Assembly (NCBI RefSeq): GCF_020687545.1
Contig: NZ_JAJEQX010000001.1
Coordinates: 124,001 to 188,000 of the forward strand
Direction of reading: 5' to 3'
DNA from: Ruminococcus turbiniformis
Lineage (GTDB): Bacteria; Bacillota; Clostridia; Lachnospirales; Lachnospiraceae
Length of the DNA stretch: 64,000 nucleotides
Of this stretch, positions 49,898 to 58,996 are shown piece after piece. The first letter of the stretch is position 1. Every line of letters begins with the position of its first letter. The position numbers and the translations under genes are program-made. Under the pieces are notes generated by a model that was not told the origin of the DNA, searched no databases, and saw nothing but the letters and a program-made list of their open reading frames with translations.

Positions 49898-50400
49898 TAC
49901 GGCGTCACCAGCATCCTTTCCGACTCTTTCTTCGTCCCCATAATGGTTCCGTGGTCTTTGTATTTCTTAAGGATAAAGTGGGTTGCCGTGCTGAGCACAC
50001 CGTCAATGGGCGAAAGTTTTTCGGACACGAAGCGGGACACTTCTTTCAGCGTCTTTCCCTCCAGTGTGACAAGCAGGTCATAGCTTCCCGAAATAAGATA
50101 CACCGCATACACCTCGGGATAATTATACAGACGCTCCGCAATCCGGTCGAATCCCCGGTCTCTCTGAGGCGTCACGCGCACCTCGATCAGCGCTGTCACC
50201 AGCTCAACGCCGGTCTTGTCCCAGTCAATAAGCGTATGATATCCGCAGATAATCCGCTCTTTCTCCATCTCGGCAACCTCGTTTGCCACTTCCGCCTCCT
50301 CTGCGCCCATCAGGACAGCCAGTTCTCCCAGGTCTACCCTGCTGTGTTTTTCGAGATATCTGAGAATCTCAAGCCTTAAGGCTTCTTTTCTGTCATTCAT
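49897..50400 (-). CDS. Lrp/AsnC-family transcriptional regulator
   Basis: 167 aa. N-terminal winged helix (LRLEILRYLEKHSRVDLGEL), then the RAM/AsnC ligand-binding domain (GVELVTALIEVRVTPQRDRG; EVYAVYLISGSYDLLVTLEG). Likely binds an amino acid and regulates the aminotransferase directly downstream. AGGAGG precedes the ATG. Confidence 0.92.
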   Translation of the reverse strand: MNDRKEALRLEILRYLEKHSRVDLGELAVLMGAEEAEVANEVAEMEKERIICGYHTLIDWDKTGVELVTALIEVRVTPQRDRGFDRIAERLYNYPEVYAVYLISGSYDLLVTLEGKTLKEVSRFVSEKLSPIDGVLSTATHFILKKYKDHGTIMGTKKESERMLVTP

Positions 50401-50449
50401 TGTATATTACCTCCTAAGATAAATCGTTTTCTTTTTCACTGCCGTCCGG

Positions 50450-51547
50450 TCATCTGCTTCCGGACTGCCTTTCCGCCAGCCAGCGCACCAGCTCATCCGG
50501 AGCCGGCCGGTCAAGATATCTTGTTTCCTCGCCGCTTGAGATCACCCGCGCATTCTGCGCTCTGGCAGTCCCAAGCCTGACGGCTCGCGCCCCCGCCCCG
50601 GCAAGGGCGTCTGCCACCTCCGCGGCATGATCCGTCAGGATCAGATAACTGCCCGCCGAGGTGAGCTGATAGGGATTCAGCCTGTAATATTCACAGATCT
50701 CCACGGTTTCCTGCCGGAGAGGAATCTGCCGCATGTCGATCTCAAATCCGATTCCGGATATCTCCGCCAGATCCCACAGCGCCGCAAAAACGCCGCCGCT
50801 TCCGATATGGCGGACAACGGGACAGGATGAGCCGGCCGGAAAGGCAGCGGCAATCTGGCGCGGTGTCACAAGCTGGTCCGAAAGCGCTCTCGTCTGTTCC
50901 AGGAAAGAGGCGACAAATCTTGTCCCGAGCTCCTCTCCTGCCTCATCCACGATCCGCAGCGTTCCTTCCAGTCCCGCATACCCGCAGAGAAGTATCTCCC
51001 ATCCGTCTCCCGGTTTGCCCTGAACATTCTGCACGCCGCTCAGAGCGGCCGCAGAATTTCTCCCTGCAGCCGACACATTCCCCACAGACCCTGCAGCTCC
51101 TGCAGCATCCGCAGACTCTGCAGCTTCCACGGCCCCCGCGGCATCCGCAGTCACCACGATCCCTGACACAGCAGGCAGGACTTCCCCGTGAACCGCAGTC
51201 ACCTGGGCGCCAATGCGGGCACATGCCTCATCCGCAGCTGCGGCCGCATCCCGGAACACGTCTTCCTCCGCCTCCGGTGAGGCAAGAACAGTCACAGAGA
51301 CCCCGGTGGGACATACGCCTCTGGCTGCCAGCTCTCCCGCAGCATGCATCACCGCATAAAACCCGGCGTCCGGAGAATCCCCGCAGACTGTTCCTCCCGC
51401 CCAGACAAACGCGTCAGCGCCGCCGGCGGATATTCCGGAACAGTTTTCAAGAGGGGACAGCTCATACAGACACTCGCTCCGCTTTGTATGAAGTTGTCTT
51501 CTGACAGACCGGTTCCATGCGGTCTGCGTAATCCTGCCAATTCTCAT
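50450..51547 (-). CDS. AIR-synthase-like (PurM/HypE fold) protein
   Basis: 365 aa from the ATG at 51547 (MRIGRITQTAWNRSVRRQLH, after GGAAGAG). An N-terminal AIRS domain (AFVWAGGTVCGDSPDAGFYA; MHAAGELAARGVCPTGVSVT) and C-terminal AIRS_C domain (GFEIDMRQIPLRQETVEICE; LNPYQLTSAGSYLILTD). Between them sits a roughly 45-residue Ala/Gly/Val/Ser-rich low-complexity insert (about residues 133-178) that enzymes of this fold normally lack. The specific reaction is unknown; HypE, SelD, PurM and ThiL share the fold. Same strand as and 49 bp before the Lrp gene. Confidence 0.75.
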   Translation of the reverse strand: MRIGRITQTAWNRSVRRQLHTKRSECLYELSPLENCSGISAGGADAFVWAGGTVCGDSPDAGFYAVMHAAGELAARGVCPTGVSVTVLASPEAEEDVFRDAAAAADEACARIGAQVTAVHGEVLPAVSGIVVTADAAGAVEAAESADAAGAAGSVGNVSAAGRNSAAALSGVQNVQGKPGDGWEILLCGYAGLEGTLRIVDEAGEELGTRFVASFLEQTRALSDQLVTPRQIAAAFPAGSSCPVVRHIGSGGVFAALWDLAEISGIGFEIDMRQIPLRQETVEICEYYRLNPYQLTSAGSYLILTDHAAEVADALAGAGARAVRLGTARAQNARVISSGEETRYLDRPAPDELVRWLAERQSGSR

Positions 51548-51618
51548 CTGCTCTTCCCTTCCCGGATCACGTTCTTCTCTCTGTCTGACCAGACTTTCCA
51601 ATCGTCTGCGCAGCACAT

Positions 51619-51720
51619 CTATGCGATATAGGGAAGTACCATGGTCAGCACCATTGCCGCAATCACAAGCAGAATGATGATTGAAATGATACGTCTTACC
51701 CTTCTGTCATTAAAGTTCAT
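51619..51720 (-). CDS. Small membrane protein, 33 aa (Prli42/DUF4044-like?)
   Basis: MNFNDRRVRRIISIIILLVI then AAMVLTMVLPYIA. Basic N-terminus and one membrane segment, as in the tiny Prli42-type stressosome-anchoring peptides (DUF4044) of Firmicutes, though the match is only by build. Its ATG shares a base with the TGA of the radical SAM gene (TGATG), and GAGGAGA lies five bases upstream, so it is very probably translated. Confidence 0.6.
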   Translation of the reverse strand: MNFNDRRVRRIISIIILLVIAAMVLTMVLPYIA

Positions 51721-53465
51721 CACTGTCTCCTCTTTTCATCATTTTTCTCCGGAATTTCGGTGATCTCAAGAACCGACGCATTCCCGGTAAGCGGATCCCG
51801 CTTCCTGTAGTCAAAGAGCAGAAGCTTCTCTCCGACGCGTTCAAGATGCGTCATCTTGCGCATCTGTCTCCGGTCGCACTCTTCGTAGCCACTCAGATAA
51901 TTCCGCTCTTTTTCCTCATTTCTGTAAAAAGCGGCAGCCTCATCGCTGCTCACGCTTTCCGCGCCCAGAAAGTCCGGGCGGTTTTTCACATTATCTCTCA
52001 GATACAGGTCCAATGTCAACCATTCTCTGTACAAAGCCGCTTTATCCCCCAGAAAGCGGCTCAGTATTTCGTAGCGCGCAATGCGGGAATGACTGATTTT
52101 AAAGAGTCCGTTCTCCTCATAGTAATCCGCGATCGCGCTGTACATTTCAAAGGGCGCGGAAAACTCTTTTTCCAGATGCCGCATTGTATTCTGAAACTGC
52201 CCGCTGTTGTAGTATACCTCCACTGTCTCCTCGATTTTTTTCAGCCGGACGATATCCCTGTAGGACATCCATCTTGTGGAAAGCACCTCATAAGGCGGAC
52301 GTTCCTGACAGACAAGTCCGTATTCCCCGGCCTTTTCATGCATGGGAGATCCCTTGAGCACTTTCAGGAATCCAAGCTGAAGCTGATCCGGCTTCATCGC
52401 ATAGACCCGGTTGAAAGAACGGGCAAAGCTTTCAAAATCTTCGTACGGAAGCCCTGCGATCAGATCCAGATGCTGATGTACATTCCGCTTCTCCCTGACT
52501 GCCTTCACCGTCCGCTCCACCTTTTCCAGATCCATCTTCCTGTTTATCGCCTGAATCGTCTGCCCGTTCGCCGACTGAACGCCGATCTCAAGCTGAATCA
52601 GTCCCGGGCGCATGCTCCGGATCAGGCGGATCTCCTCCTCATTTAAAAGGTCCGCCGCGATCTCGAAATGAAAGTTCGTAATCCCCCTGTCATGGTCCCG
52701 TATATAGCGCCACACCTCCAGTGCGTGATCGTGTCTGCAGTTGAACGTCCGGTCTACAAATTTCACCTGCGGAACCTCATGGTCAATGAAAAACTGAAGT
52801 TCCTTCTTCACCAGCTCCAGATCTCTGAACCGGAGGCATTTATCGACGGACGAGAGACAGTAACTGCACGAAAAAGGACAGCCCCGGCTTGATTCGTAGT
52901 AAATGATTCGGTTCCGGAAGTCCTCAATCCTGCTGTACACAAAAGGAATGCTGCTCAGATCAAGCACCGGACGCATCCCGGTTTCCACGATAGTTCCCTC
53001 TGCATCCCGGTACACGATTCCCCGGATGGCGGCCAGGGACGGTCCTCCGTCCGATTTCTCTTTTCCCTGAAGGAGCCGGTTATGGTAGTATTCTGCAATC
53101 TCCCGAAACGTTTCCTCTCCCTCTCCGCACATAACACCGCTCACACCGGGGTTCTGTTCCAGCATCCGGCGGGCGCTGTACGAAACTTCCGGTCCGCCCA
53201 GCCAGATCTTCGTTTCGGGAAGAATTTTCGGCAGTTCTCTGACCAGCTGTTTCACATACGTGATGTTCCAAAGATAACAGGAAAAACAGAGCACATCCGG
53301 GGCATGCCCGTACAGATCCATCAGGATCTCGTCCACCGGCTGGTTTACTGTATATTCTGCTATGTCTGTCTCTTGCCCGTACTTTCCCGCATACGCCCGC
53401 AGGCTGTATACCGCCAGGTTGGAGTGGATATATTTTGCGTTGACCGCTGCCAAAAGAATCTTCAT
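51720..53465 (-). CDS. B12-binding-domain radical SAM protein (DUF4080 type)
   Basis: 581 aa. N-terminal cobalamin-binding-like domain (KILLAAVNAKYIHSNLAVYS; VLCFSCYLWNITYVKQLVRE; IWLGGPEVSY), then a radical SAM domain with the 4Fe-4S motif CPFSCSYC (about residue 195) and IAADLLNEEEIRLIRSMRPG, and a C-terminal DUF4080-like part (FLGDKAALYREWLTLDLYLR). Class B-like radical SAM enzymes often methylate unreactive carbon; the substrate is unknown. First gene of the leftward run towards trmL. Confidence 0.9.
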   Translation of the reverse strand: MKILLAAVNAKYIHSNLAVYSLRAYAGKYGQETDIAEYTVNQPVDEILMDLYGHAPDVLCFSCYLWNITYVKQLVRELPKILPETKIWLGGPEVSYSARRMLEQNPGVSGVMCGEGEETFREIAEYYHNRLLQGKEKSDGGPSLAAIRGIVYRDAEGTIVETGMRPVLDLSSIPFVYSRIEDFRNRIIYYESSRGCPFSCSYCLSSVDKCLRFRDLELVKKELQFFIDHEVPQVKFVDRTFNCRHDHALEVWRYIRDHDRGITNFHFEIAADLLNEEEIRLIRSMRPGLIQLEIGVQSANGQTIQAINRKMDLEKVERTVKAVREKRNVHQHLDLIAGLPYEDFESFARSFNRVYAMKPDQLQLGFLKVLKGSPMHEKAGEYGLVCQERPPYEVLSTRWMSYRDIVRLKKIEETVEVYYNSGQFQNTMRHLEKEFSAPFEMYSAIADYYEENGLFKISHSRIARYEILSRFLGDKAALYREWLTLDLYLRDNVKNRPDFLGAESVSSDEAAAFYRNEEKERNYLSGYEECDRRQMRKMTHLERVGEKLLLFDYRKRDPLTGNASVLEITEIPEKNDEKRRQ

Positions 53466-53562
53466 CGGTATCTTTCTTCTCCTCTTTATGAAACGCAGCG
53501 CTTTCCGAAGCGCTTTTGATAAGTCTCCGCCGCTGTTCGCCCGGTAAATTTCCCCTCAGCCG

Positions 53563-53591
53563 TTGACATTTCCCCAAAAACAATGTAAAAT
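53563..53591 (+). promoter_or_regulatory. Promoter of the SRP RNA gene
   Basis: TTGACA (53563-53568), 17-base spacer, TAAAAT (53586-53591); predicted start at 53598-53599, exactly where the RNA terminal helix begins. Confidence 0.88.
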
Positions 53592-53598
53592 TAAGACT

Positions 53599-53858
53599 CG
53601 TGCAGCCGGGGTGTTAGCGGTACCTTGTACCTGCAATCCGCTATAGCAGGGGTGATATTGCGCAGAGGGCGGCAGCCGGCGGGGCTGCCCCCGGTAAGTG
53701 ACGTTGATGTCTGGGTCTCACGCGACGGGAACCTGTGAACCGTGTCAGGCCGGGAACGGAGCAGCACTAAGCAGGACCTTCCGGGTGCCGTGAGGGTGCC
53801 TGGGCTGAGTTAACTGCCGGGGTAACGTCCGTTGGTCATGCTCGAAGCGCAATGCACG
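53599..53858 (+). ncRNA. ffs: Signal recognition particle RNA (large Gram-positive type)
   Basis: About 260 nt. The 5' Alu-type domain has GTGTTAGCGGTACCTTGTAC and CTATAGCAGGGGTGATATTG; the S domain has GTGAACCGTGTCAGGCCGGG and ACGGAGCAGCACTAAGCAGG, the conserved Ffh-binding loop and asymmetric bulge. The ends pair (CGTGCA with TGCACG), giving the boundaries. The size and Alu domain match the Bacillus/Clostridium scRNA rather than the short 4.5S form. It guides Ffh-dependent targeting of membrane proteins. Next to tadA, as often in Firmicutes. Confidence 0.95.
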
Positions 53859-53882
53859 AAAAAAAAGAAAAGAATTCCTTTT

Positions 53883-54428
53883 TCAGAAATCGCAGGGTTC
53901 GCCAAGTCCTGCTTTTTTTATACTCTTCATGCGTTTTCTCTTGTCTCTGAGCTCTCTGAAAAATCCCGTCATAAGCGCACTGCACTCTTCCTCCAGAACT
54001 CCTGTCTCAAGCTGAACCTGATGATTAAATTCCTGCATGTTAAGCAGGTTGAGGACGGAACCCGCGCATCCCGCTTTCGGGTTCATGCACCCTACTACCA
54101 CTCTCGCGACACGCGCCTGCACAATTGCTCCTGCGCACATCTGACACGGCTCCAGCGTTACATACAGCGTACAGTCTTCAAGGCGCCAGTCCCCTGTTTT
54201 TTTGCTCGCCTTCTTAATTGCAGAGAGTTCCGCATGTGCAAGAGGGCTTTTTTCCGTATTGCGCCGGTTATATCCTCTGGCGATAATCTTCCCGTCACAC
54301 ACGATCACGCATCCGATCGGGGTTTCCTCAAGACGATACGCCTTCTTTGCCTGCCGTATGGCCTCTCTCATGTATTTTTCATCAGCTTTTCTGAGCTCCC
54401 GGCTGCTTTCCGTATTTTCCTCTCTCAT
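53883..54428 (-). CDS. tadA: tRNA-specific adenosine deaminase TadA
   Basis: 181 aa from the ATG at 54428; starts at 54449 (ATG) or 54467 (GTG) are possible but lack ribosome binding sites, while AAAGGAAAG lies 12 bases before 54428. Zinc-deaminase motifs: HAELSAIKKA (His and catalytic Glu) and PCQMCAGAI (two Cys), PIGCVIVCDGKIIARGYNRR before them. Converts A34 to inosine in tRNA-Arg(ACG). The basic C-terminal tail (RDKRKRMKSIKKAG) is usual. Confidence 0.95.
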   Translation of the reverse strand: MREENTESSRELRKADEKYMREAIRQAKKAYRLEETPIGCVIVCDGKIIARGYNRRNTEKSPLAHAELSAIKKASKKTGDWRLEDCTLYVTLEPCQMCAGAIVQARVARVVVGCMNPKAGCAGSVLNLLNMQEFNHQVQLETGVLEEECSALMTGFFRELRDKRKRMKSIKKAGLGEPCDF

Positions 54429-54517
54429 GCCAGATCGCTTTCCTTTCATTCCCGTGTTCTTTTTCACTCATACTCTGAATACATTAGACTGAGACAAGAC
54501 AAGACCAGAGGTAATCT

Positions 54518-55405
54518 ATGAATCCAGGTACTTTCTATCTGTACGAATATCTTCAAAACAAACGGCGGCGCAATGTGGGCTTTATCAAAATATCACGGCA
54601 CTATCAGTCCTGTCTTCTTCAGATCCGCGCACGAGGAATTCCTGCGGGAAACGGGACTTCTCTTGAACTGTATGCATTCTGCCGCGAACCGGACGGAAGG
54701 CTGAACAGAACCCACATCGCATCGCTCAGCTGTTTCGGACACAGTATATCCGAGCGGCTTTCCGTAGCGGAAGCGCATTTTCCGGAAGGGCGCCCTCTGG
54801 CGCAGATCGACGGCTTTATCATCCGCCTTCCCGAAAGTGACTGCCCGCTCTTCTGGATGGCCTCGGCATTTTTCTTTGATATAAACACCGACATTCTGCA
54901 AGACATCGGCGAAACCCCAGCTCCGGAATCCGCCGCGGAATCCCCTGAGCCGTCAAATTCCGGAAGCGAAACCGCAGACCCCACAGAACCCGCAGAACCG
55001 CGTGAGGAAGAATCAGGTGATCCTGTTCAGAGCGATCCCGTTCACGCGGCATCCATTCCGACGGAAGCGGCTCCGGAACGCTCTTCCGGTATCCGAAAGA
55101 TCCGCCACTCGGATCTCTCCGATCTCCCCCGGAAATTCTGGCAGCTTTCCAGCAACAGTTTTCTGCTGCACGGATACCACAATTACGGCCATCTCGTACT
55201 CTTTGAAGAGAACGGCCGCACATGGCTCGGGGTTCCCGGAATCTATGACGAACACGAAGCGCGGGCCGCAGAGCTTTTCGGCTTTCCCCGTTTTGTGCGC
55301 TCATGCACCGCAGCTCTCGATCTTGCAGAAAACGAGAGAGACACCTCCAGAGACTTCGGGCACTGGTGCCGCTGCGTAGGCCTGTGCCGCCCCAAATCGC
55401 CCTAA
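54518..55405 (+). CDS. Hypothetical protein, DUF6128-like C-terminal domain
   Basis: 295 aa. N-terminal domain (residues 1-130) beginning with FYLYEYLQNKRRRNVGFIKI, a Pro/Glu/Ser/Ala-rich linker (about 130-190), and a conserved-looking C-terminal domain (about 195-275: PRKFWQLSSNSFLLHGYHNY; HLVLFEENGRTWLGVPGIYD; AAELFGFPRFV). That last block resembles the DUF6128 domain of Lachnospiraceae proteins as I remember it. No signal peptide or membrane segment. AGAGGT precedes the ATG by five bases. Convergent with dgt, six bases between stops. Confidence 0.7.
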   Translation: MNPGTFYLYEYLQNKRRRNVGFIKISRHYQSCLLQIRARGIPAGNGTSLELYAFCREPDGRLNRTHIASLSCFGHSISERLSVAEAHFPEGRPLAQIDGFIIRLPESDCPLFWMASAFFFDINTDILQDIGETPAPESAAESPEPSNSGSETADPTEPAEPREEESGDPVQSDPVHAASIPTEAAPERSSGIRKIRHSDLSDLPRKFWQLSSNSFLLHGYHNYGHLVLFEENGRTWLGVPGIYDEHEARAAELFGFPRFVRSCTAALDLAENERDTSRDFGHWCRCVGLCRPKSP

Positions 55406-55411
55406 GTCACC

Positions 55412-56827
55412 CTAAATGATTCCGTTCATCTCCTGATAAAGCCGCTTTGCATAGCTGTCCGTCATACCGCAGATATAGTCTGTCACAAGGAGCAGGCGGA
55501 GATACAGTTTCTCCGCTTCGCTCCTGCCCTCTGCGCATATCCGGTACGCATTCTTGTAGTTGTCAGAAATAAATGAGACAACCCGCCTGTCGATCGTCCC
55601 CTGCTTCTCCCCTGTATCATAGTACAGAACCGCATGTACAAGCCTGTCCATAAGATAGTTCAAAATCGTCGATTCCGCCACTTCCATCCGGTAGATGTCC
55701 ATCGAAGAGAACACATACCGATACGCCATATCGCCCAGCAGATCCATCAGCTTTTCACCAAATGTACCGTAAAACAGATCTTTCTCCCAGGTTCCCGCCA
55801 TAATGCTGTCATAATTTGACGTGAATCCAAACGTGGCACAGTTGATCAGAAATCCCTGCGCGCTTACAATCCAGTTTTTCACCGCATAGGAGGCCGGATC
55901 GCTTACATTTTTCTGCATTCCTCTCTCATACAGCCTGTGAAGTTTCGTCAGCGGAAGAAAGGCTGATGCCGACTGTGTGCTCTGCTCCCGCTCAAGCGGT
56001 GCGAGCTCTTTCTCCAGAGTATAGTAGCTGATATATCCCTTGACAAACGCATCCTCTATGTCGGCAGTCTTATAGGCCAGGTCATCGGCCGCCTCCAGAA
56101 TAAAAGAAAGCGGATGGCGGCAGTTTCCCGCTCCCGTCTCTTCCGTCACTTTCCGGAAAATCTCCTCATCAGCGAGATAGTATCCCATCTTTTTCTCCCT
56201 GATATTCCCGCTCTCCTCGCGGATACCGACAGACGGCACAGGGTATTTTATGATTGTATTAAGCAGTGCGTATGTCAGATTCATCCCGTGCTCATCCACA
56301 AGATAATGAAGTTTCGTGACCAGCCTGAGCGCCTGGGCATTTCCTTCAAAATGATAAAAATCCTGTTTCATCTGCTCGTTCAGCATATCTTCCACTTTTC
56401 CACCGCGGAAGGTAAGCTTCGGCAGATTCGCCGTAAACCACTCTCTTATGGCCACCTCCCCGAAATGTCCGAAAGGCGGGTTGCCGATGTCATGAATCAG
56501 TCCGGCACATTCGAGAATATGGGAGATGTCTTCTTTCATCTGCGGCGTAAAACCGGAATTTCTCCTGTATTTTAATATATTTTCACCGATATTCTGTCCC
56601 AGAGACTTTCCCAGCGATGACACTTCCAGCGAATGGGTCAGCCTCGTCCGGATAAAATCACTTTTATCAAGCGGAAACACCTGTGTCTTGTCCTGCAGCC
56701 TGCGAAAAGATGCGCTTCCGATTATTCTGTGGTAATCTTTCTCAAACTCGCTCCTTAAATCCGCCGGTTTCTGTCTCCCCGAGCTCTCGCGCTCCCGCTT
56801 TTTCGAGAGCAGTTTCTTCCATTCCAT
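55412..56827 (-). CDS. dgt: Deoxyguanosinetriphosphate triphosphohydrolase
   Basis: 471 aa HD-domain enzyme. RRLQDKTQVFPLDKSDFIRT then RLTHSLEVSSLG (His of the metal site), LIHDIGNPPFGHFGE (HD pair) and EAADDLAYKTADIEDAFV are the dGTPase hallmarks. Hydrolyses dGTP to deoxyguanosine and triphosphate; such enzymes balance dNTP pools and can hinder phages. AAAGGAGAG precedes the ATG. Confidence 0.95.
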   Translation of the reverse strand: MEWKKLLSKKRERESSGRQKPADLRSEFEKDYHRIIGSASFRRLQDKTQVFPLDKSDFIRTRLTHSLEVSSLGKSLGQNIGENILKYRRNSGFTPQMKEDISHILECAGLIHDIGNPPFGHFGEVAIREWFTANLPKLTFRGGKVEDMLNEQMKQDFYHFEGNAQALRLVTKLHYLVDEHGMNLTYALLNTIIKYPVPSVGIREESGNIREKKMGYYLADEEIFRKVTEETGAGNCRHPLSFILEAADDLAYKTADIEDAFVKGYISYYTLEKELAPLEREQSTQSASAFLPLTKLHRLYERGMQKNVSDPASYAVKNWIVSAQGFLINCATFGFTSNYDSIMAGTWEKDLFYGTFGEKLMDLLGDMAYRYVFSSMDIYRMEVAESTILNYLMDRLVHAVLYYDTGEKQGTIDRRVVSFISDNYKNAYRICAEGRSEAEKLYLRLLLVTDYICGMTDSYAKRLYQEMNGII

Positions 56828-56870
56828 CCGCGCTCTCCTTTCTTCTCTGTTCGTCCCGTAGCATATGACT

Positions 56871-56894
56871 GCCCCGCAGAATACACTGCGGGGC
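56871..56894. terminator. 8-bp GC hairpin between dgt and the XRE gene
   Basis: GCCCCGCA (56871-56878) and TGCGGGGC (56887-56894) around an eight-base loop. No T-run on the minus strand (AGTCATATG), CTTTGT on the plus strand. It lies in the 146-bp gap upstream of dgt and may be a weak terminator for the leftward XRE gene. Confidence 0.5.
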
Positions 56895-56973
56895 CTTTGT
56901 ATCTCCTACTATACGTGTCATATTATTTCTCCGGAAAATACTGCCCCGGTCCGCACTGTCCCGGCATCTCCGG

Positions 56974-58134
56974 TCAGTCCAGATAAATCGGAGGCTCATA
57001 CGCCTTTCCGAGAAGAGCCTTCTTGCGTTCCTGCAGTCCGAGGAAAGCCCATTCCGTCATATCCGTCCATTTGTGGATGGTGCGGTCGTACACCTGTACA
57101 TAACCGATTCTCGTCGGATGCATCCTCACACTGTTGGACTGGTACTCCCGTCCGGTGTACGGATTCACCTCTCCGACCACAGTATCTTCCGCGGCGTCAT
57201 TGTGGGCAATAACAGGTTCAAAGTCACTTTCCGGTTCTGCCGCCGGCTCCTCATACGCTGCTGCAGGCTCTTCTGCGGATTCTTCTGCCATTTCTCCGTC
57301 ATATCCGTCCAGCTCCCCTGCCGCTTCCTCTCCGGCTTCTTCTGTATACTCCGGTTCCATTCCGTTTTTATATTCCTCAGCCTCTGGCTGCTGTACCGCT
57401 TCCGCCTGCTGCTCATTCACCGCCTGACTTGCAGATGCAGCTTCCGTTCCGTTCTTCTCTTCCGGTTCCGTCTCCTGTGCATCACGGCGTTTTCTCCTTA
57501 AAAATATACCTCCTGTGTGGAACCAGTCTTTCTTTGGTCTCTCAAGCTCTTTCTTGATCTCCTCCACCGGCTCCCCGGCCTTTGCATTCTCTTCCAGCTC
57601 AGCCAGTTCTTTGTGCATGTCGTACAGCTCACCGATTGTCATATCCACTTCTCCGGCGCCGCTCTCCGGCTGTGCAGTCTCCTCTGTCACAGCCGCCTCA
57701 TATGACTGTGCTTCTTCCGCTGCTTCCTCGTACGGCTGCTCAGCTGCTTCTTCCTCATACGGCTGCTCAGGCTCCTCTGATACGGCCATCTCCTGCGGCT
57801 GTGCTGTCGCATCCGCCATATGCACCTTCTGCTGTTCTACAGCTTCCACCCGGACAGCGGCAGCCTTCTCCAATGCTGAAATGCTGCGGTGCTGTGTCTG
57901 CATCTCACCCGACATAATGCTCAGATGAAACGGACAGCCCAGAATTTCAGCGATCATGCGCATATCCTGTTCCTGAAAATTATCCCTGCCGAGTCTCTGT
58001 GTCAGATTCTGCCTGGACATCTTCTTTCCGGTATTCACTTCAATCAGCTCCGCAAGCTGTTTGATTGTCATTCCTTTTCTGCCAAGGATGATTTTAACCT
58101 GCTCCCCAAATGTCAAATCTTCCATGTTCTTCAT
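56974..58134 (-). CDS. XRE-type HTH protein with acidic repeat linker
   Basis: 386 aa. Residues 1-75 form a lambda-repressor-like helix-turn-helix (FGEQVKIILGRKGMTIKQLA; GKKMSRQNLTQRLGRDNFQE). Then a long acidic, low-complexity region (about 95-310) with imperfect repeats such as QPYEEEAAEQPYEEAAEEAQ. A conserved-looking C-terminal block follows (NPYTGREYQSNSVRMHPTRI; YDRTIHKWTDMTEWAFLGLQ, then ERKKALLGKAYEPPIYLD). No membrane segment. Function unknown; DNA binding is inferred from the N-terminus only. GGAGG just upstream of the ATG. Fourth gene in the leftward run that starts with the GGDEF/EAL gene. Confidence 0.75.
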   Translation of the reverse strand: MKNMEDLTFGEQVKIILGRKGMTIKQLAELIEVNTGKKMSRQNLTQRLGRDNFQEQDMRMIAEILGCPFHLSIMSGEMQTQHRSISALEKAAAVRVEAVEQQKVHMADATAQPQEMAVSEEPEQPYEEEAAEQPYEEAAEEAQSYEAAVTEETAQPESGAGEVDMTIGELYDMHKELAELEENAKAGEPVEEIKKELERPKKDWFHTGGIFLRRKRRDAQETEPEEKNGTEAASASQAVNEQQAEAVQQPEAEEYKNGMEPEYTEEAGEEAAGELDGYDGEMAEESAEEPAAAYEEPAAEPESDFEPVIAHNDAAEDTVVGEVNPYTGREYQSNSVRMHPTRIGYVQVYDRTIHKWTDMTEWAFLGLQERKKALLGKAYEPPIYLD

Positions 58135-58198
58135 TCTTCCTCCTTATGTAATTTTAAATTCCCCTCCCGGCTGCAGAACATCCGTGCTCAGGACATTC

Positions 58199-58996
58199 TC
58201 ACTGCTGAAGGTATTCCTCCAGTGTAATCCCCTGTTCTGTGATTTCTTTTGCCGCATCTTTTCCGACATATCGGTAATGCCACGGTTCATATATAATTCC
58301 GGTCACATCTCCCTTGTCTTCCGGATATCTCAGAATAAAACCGTACTCCCAGCAATGCTCCATCAGCCATTTCTGTTCTTCTGTATCTCCCTGTCTGTCA
58401 TCCAGCGCCTCATACTCTGACGAAATAATATCCACCGCCAGACCCGTGGCATGCTCACTTGTTCCCGGAACCGCCACAGAGAGTTTCGTCTCATCATAGG
58501 CATCCAACGGAGAATACCCCTGATAAATCCAGTCCTGCATCGTCGAACTGAACACACTTCTCTGCTGCTCATAGGAACGGTACGCCGAGGCCACATACAT
58601 GCTCAGCCCCTGTTCCGCCCCATCGGACATCATATTCTGAAGATCCTCCGCAATTCTGGAGTCCACAGATCTCTCCGTGTCAATTTCAGTCATCTCCGCC
58701 GGAGCATAAGAAGTATCAAGCGGATGATCCTCATTTACAAGAGCAAGCGCCCAGTCGTCGGAATCACTTGCCAGAAGTTCCGCACTGTTCTCAACGGCCT
58801 GTGTTTTCATCGCCTGTTCTTTCAGGCTTTCATTTTCTTTCGTCAGTTCTGCGTTTGCCGATGCAAATTCAGCTCTGTCAGAAGAAAGTACCTGATACGC
58901 TATCAAAATGGTAAAAAGGATTCCCGCCGCAGCGCCCAGAATGATTCCCATGACAAACATTCTTTTCAGTTTAGTACTTGTTCTTATTCGTCTCAT
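58199..58996 (-). CDS. D-alanyl-D-alanine carboxypeptidase, VanY/M15B family
   Basis: 265 aa. N-terminal membrane anchor (MFVMGIILGAAAGILFTILI), a short coiled stalk (SANAELTKENESLKEQ), then the zinc peptidase domain with SAYRSYEQQ, PGTSEHATGLAVDI (first His and Asp), and YEPWHYRYVG (Glu and second His). Trims the terminal D-Ala of peptidoglycan stem peptides outside the membrane. ATG overlaps the PPTase stop (ATGA), so the pair is coupled. Confidence 0.93.
   Translation of the reverse strand: MRRIRTSTKLKRMFVMGIILGAAAGILFTILIAYQVLSSDRAEFASANAELTKENESLKEQAMKTQAVENSAELLASDSDDWALALVNEDHPLDTSYAPAEMTEIDTERSVDSRIAEDLQNMMSDGAEQGLSMYVASAYRSYEQQRSVFSSTMQDWIYQGYSPLDAYDETKLSVAVPGTSEHATGLAVDIISSEYEALDDRQGDTEEQKWLMEHCWEYGFILRYPEDKGDVTGIIYEPWHYRYVGKDAAKEITEQGITLEEYLQQ

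Noticed and set aside
57700-57780. Tandem DNA repeat in the XRE gene as a separate element
   Set aside because: The imperfect CTGCTTCTTCCTCATACGG units code in frame for the acidic linker and need no other explanation.
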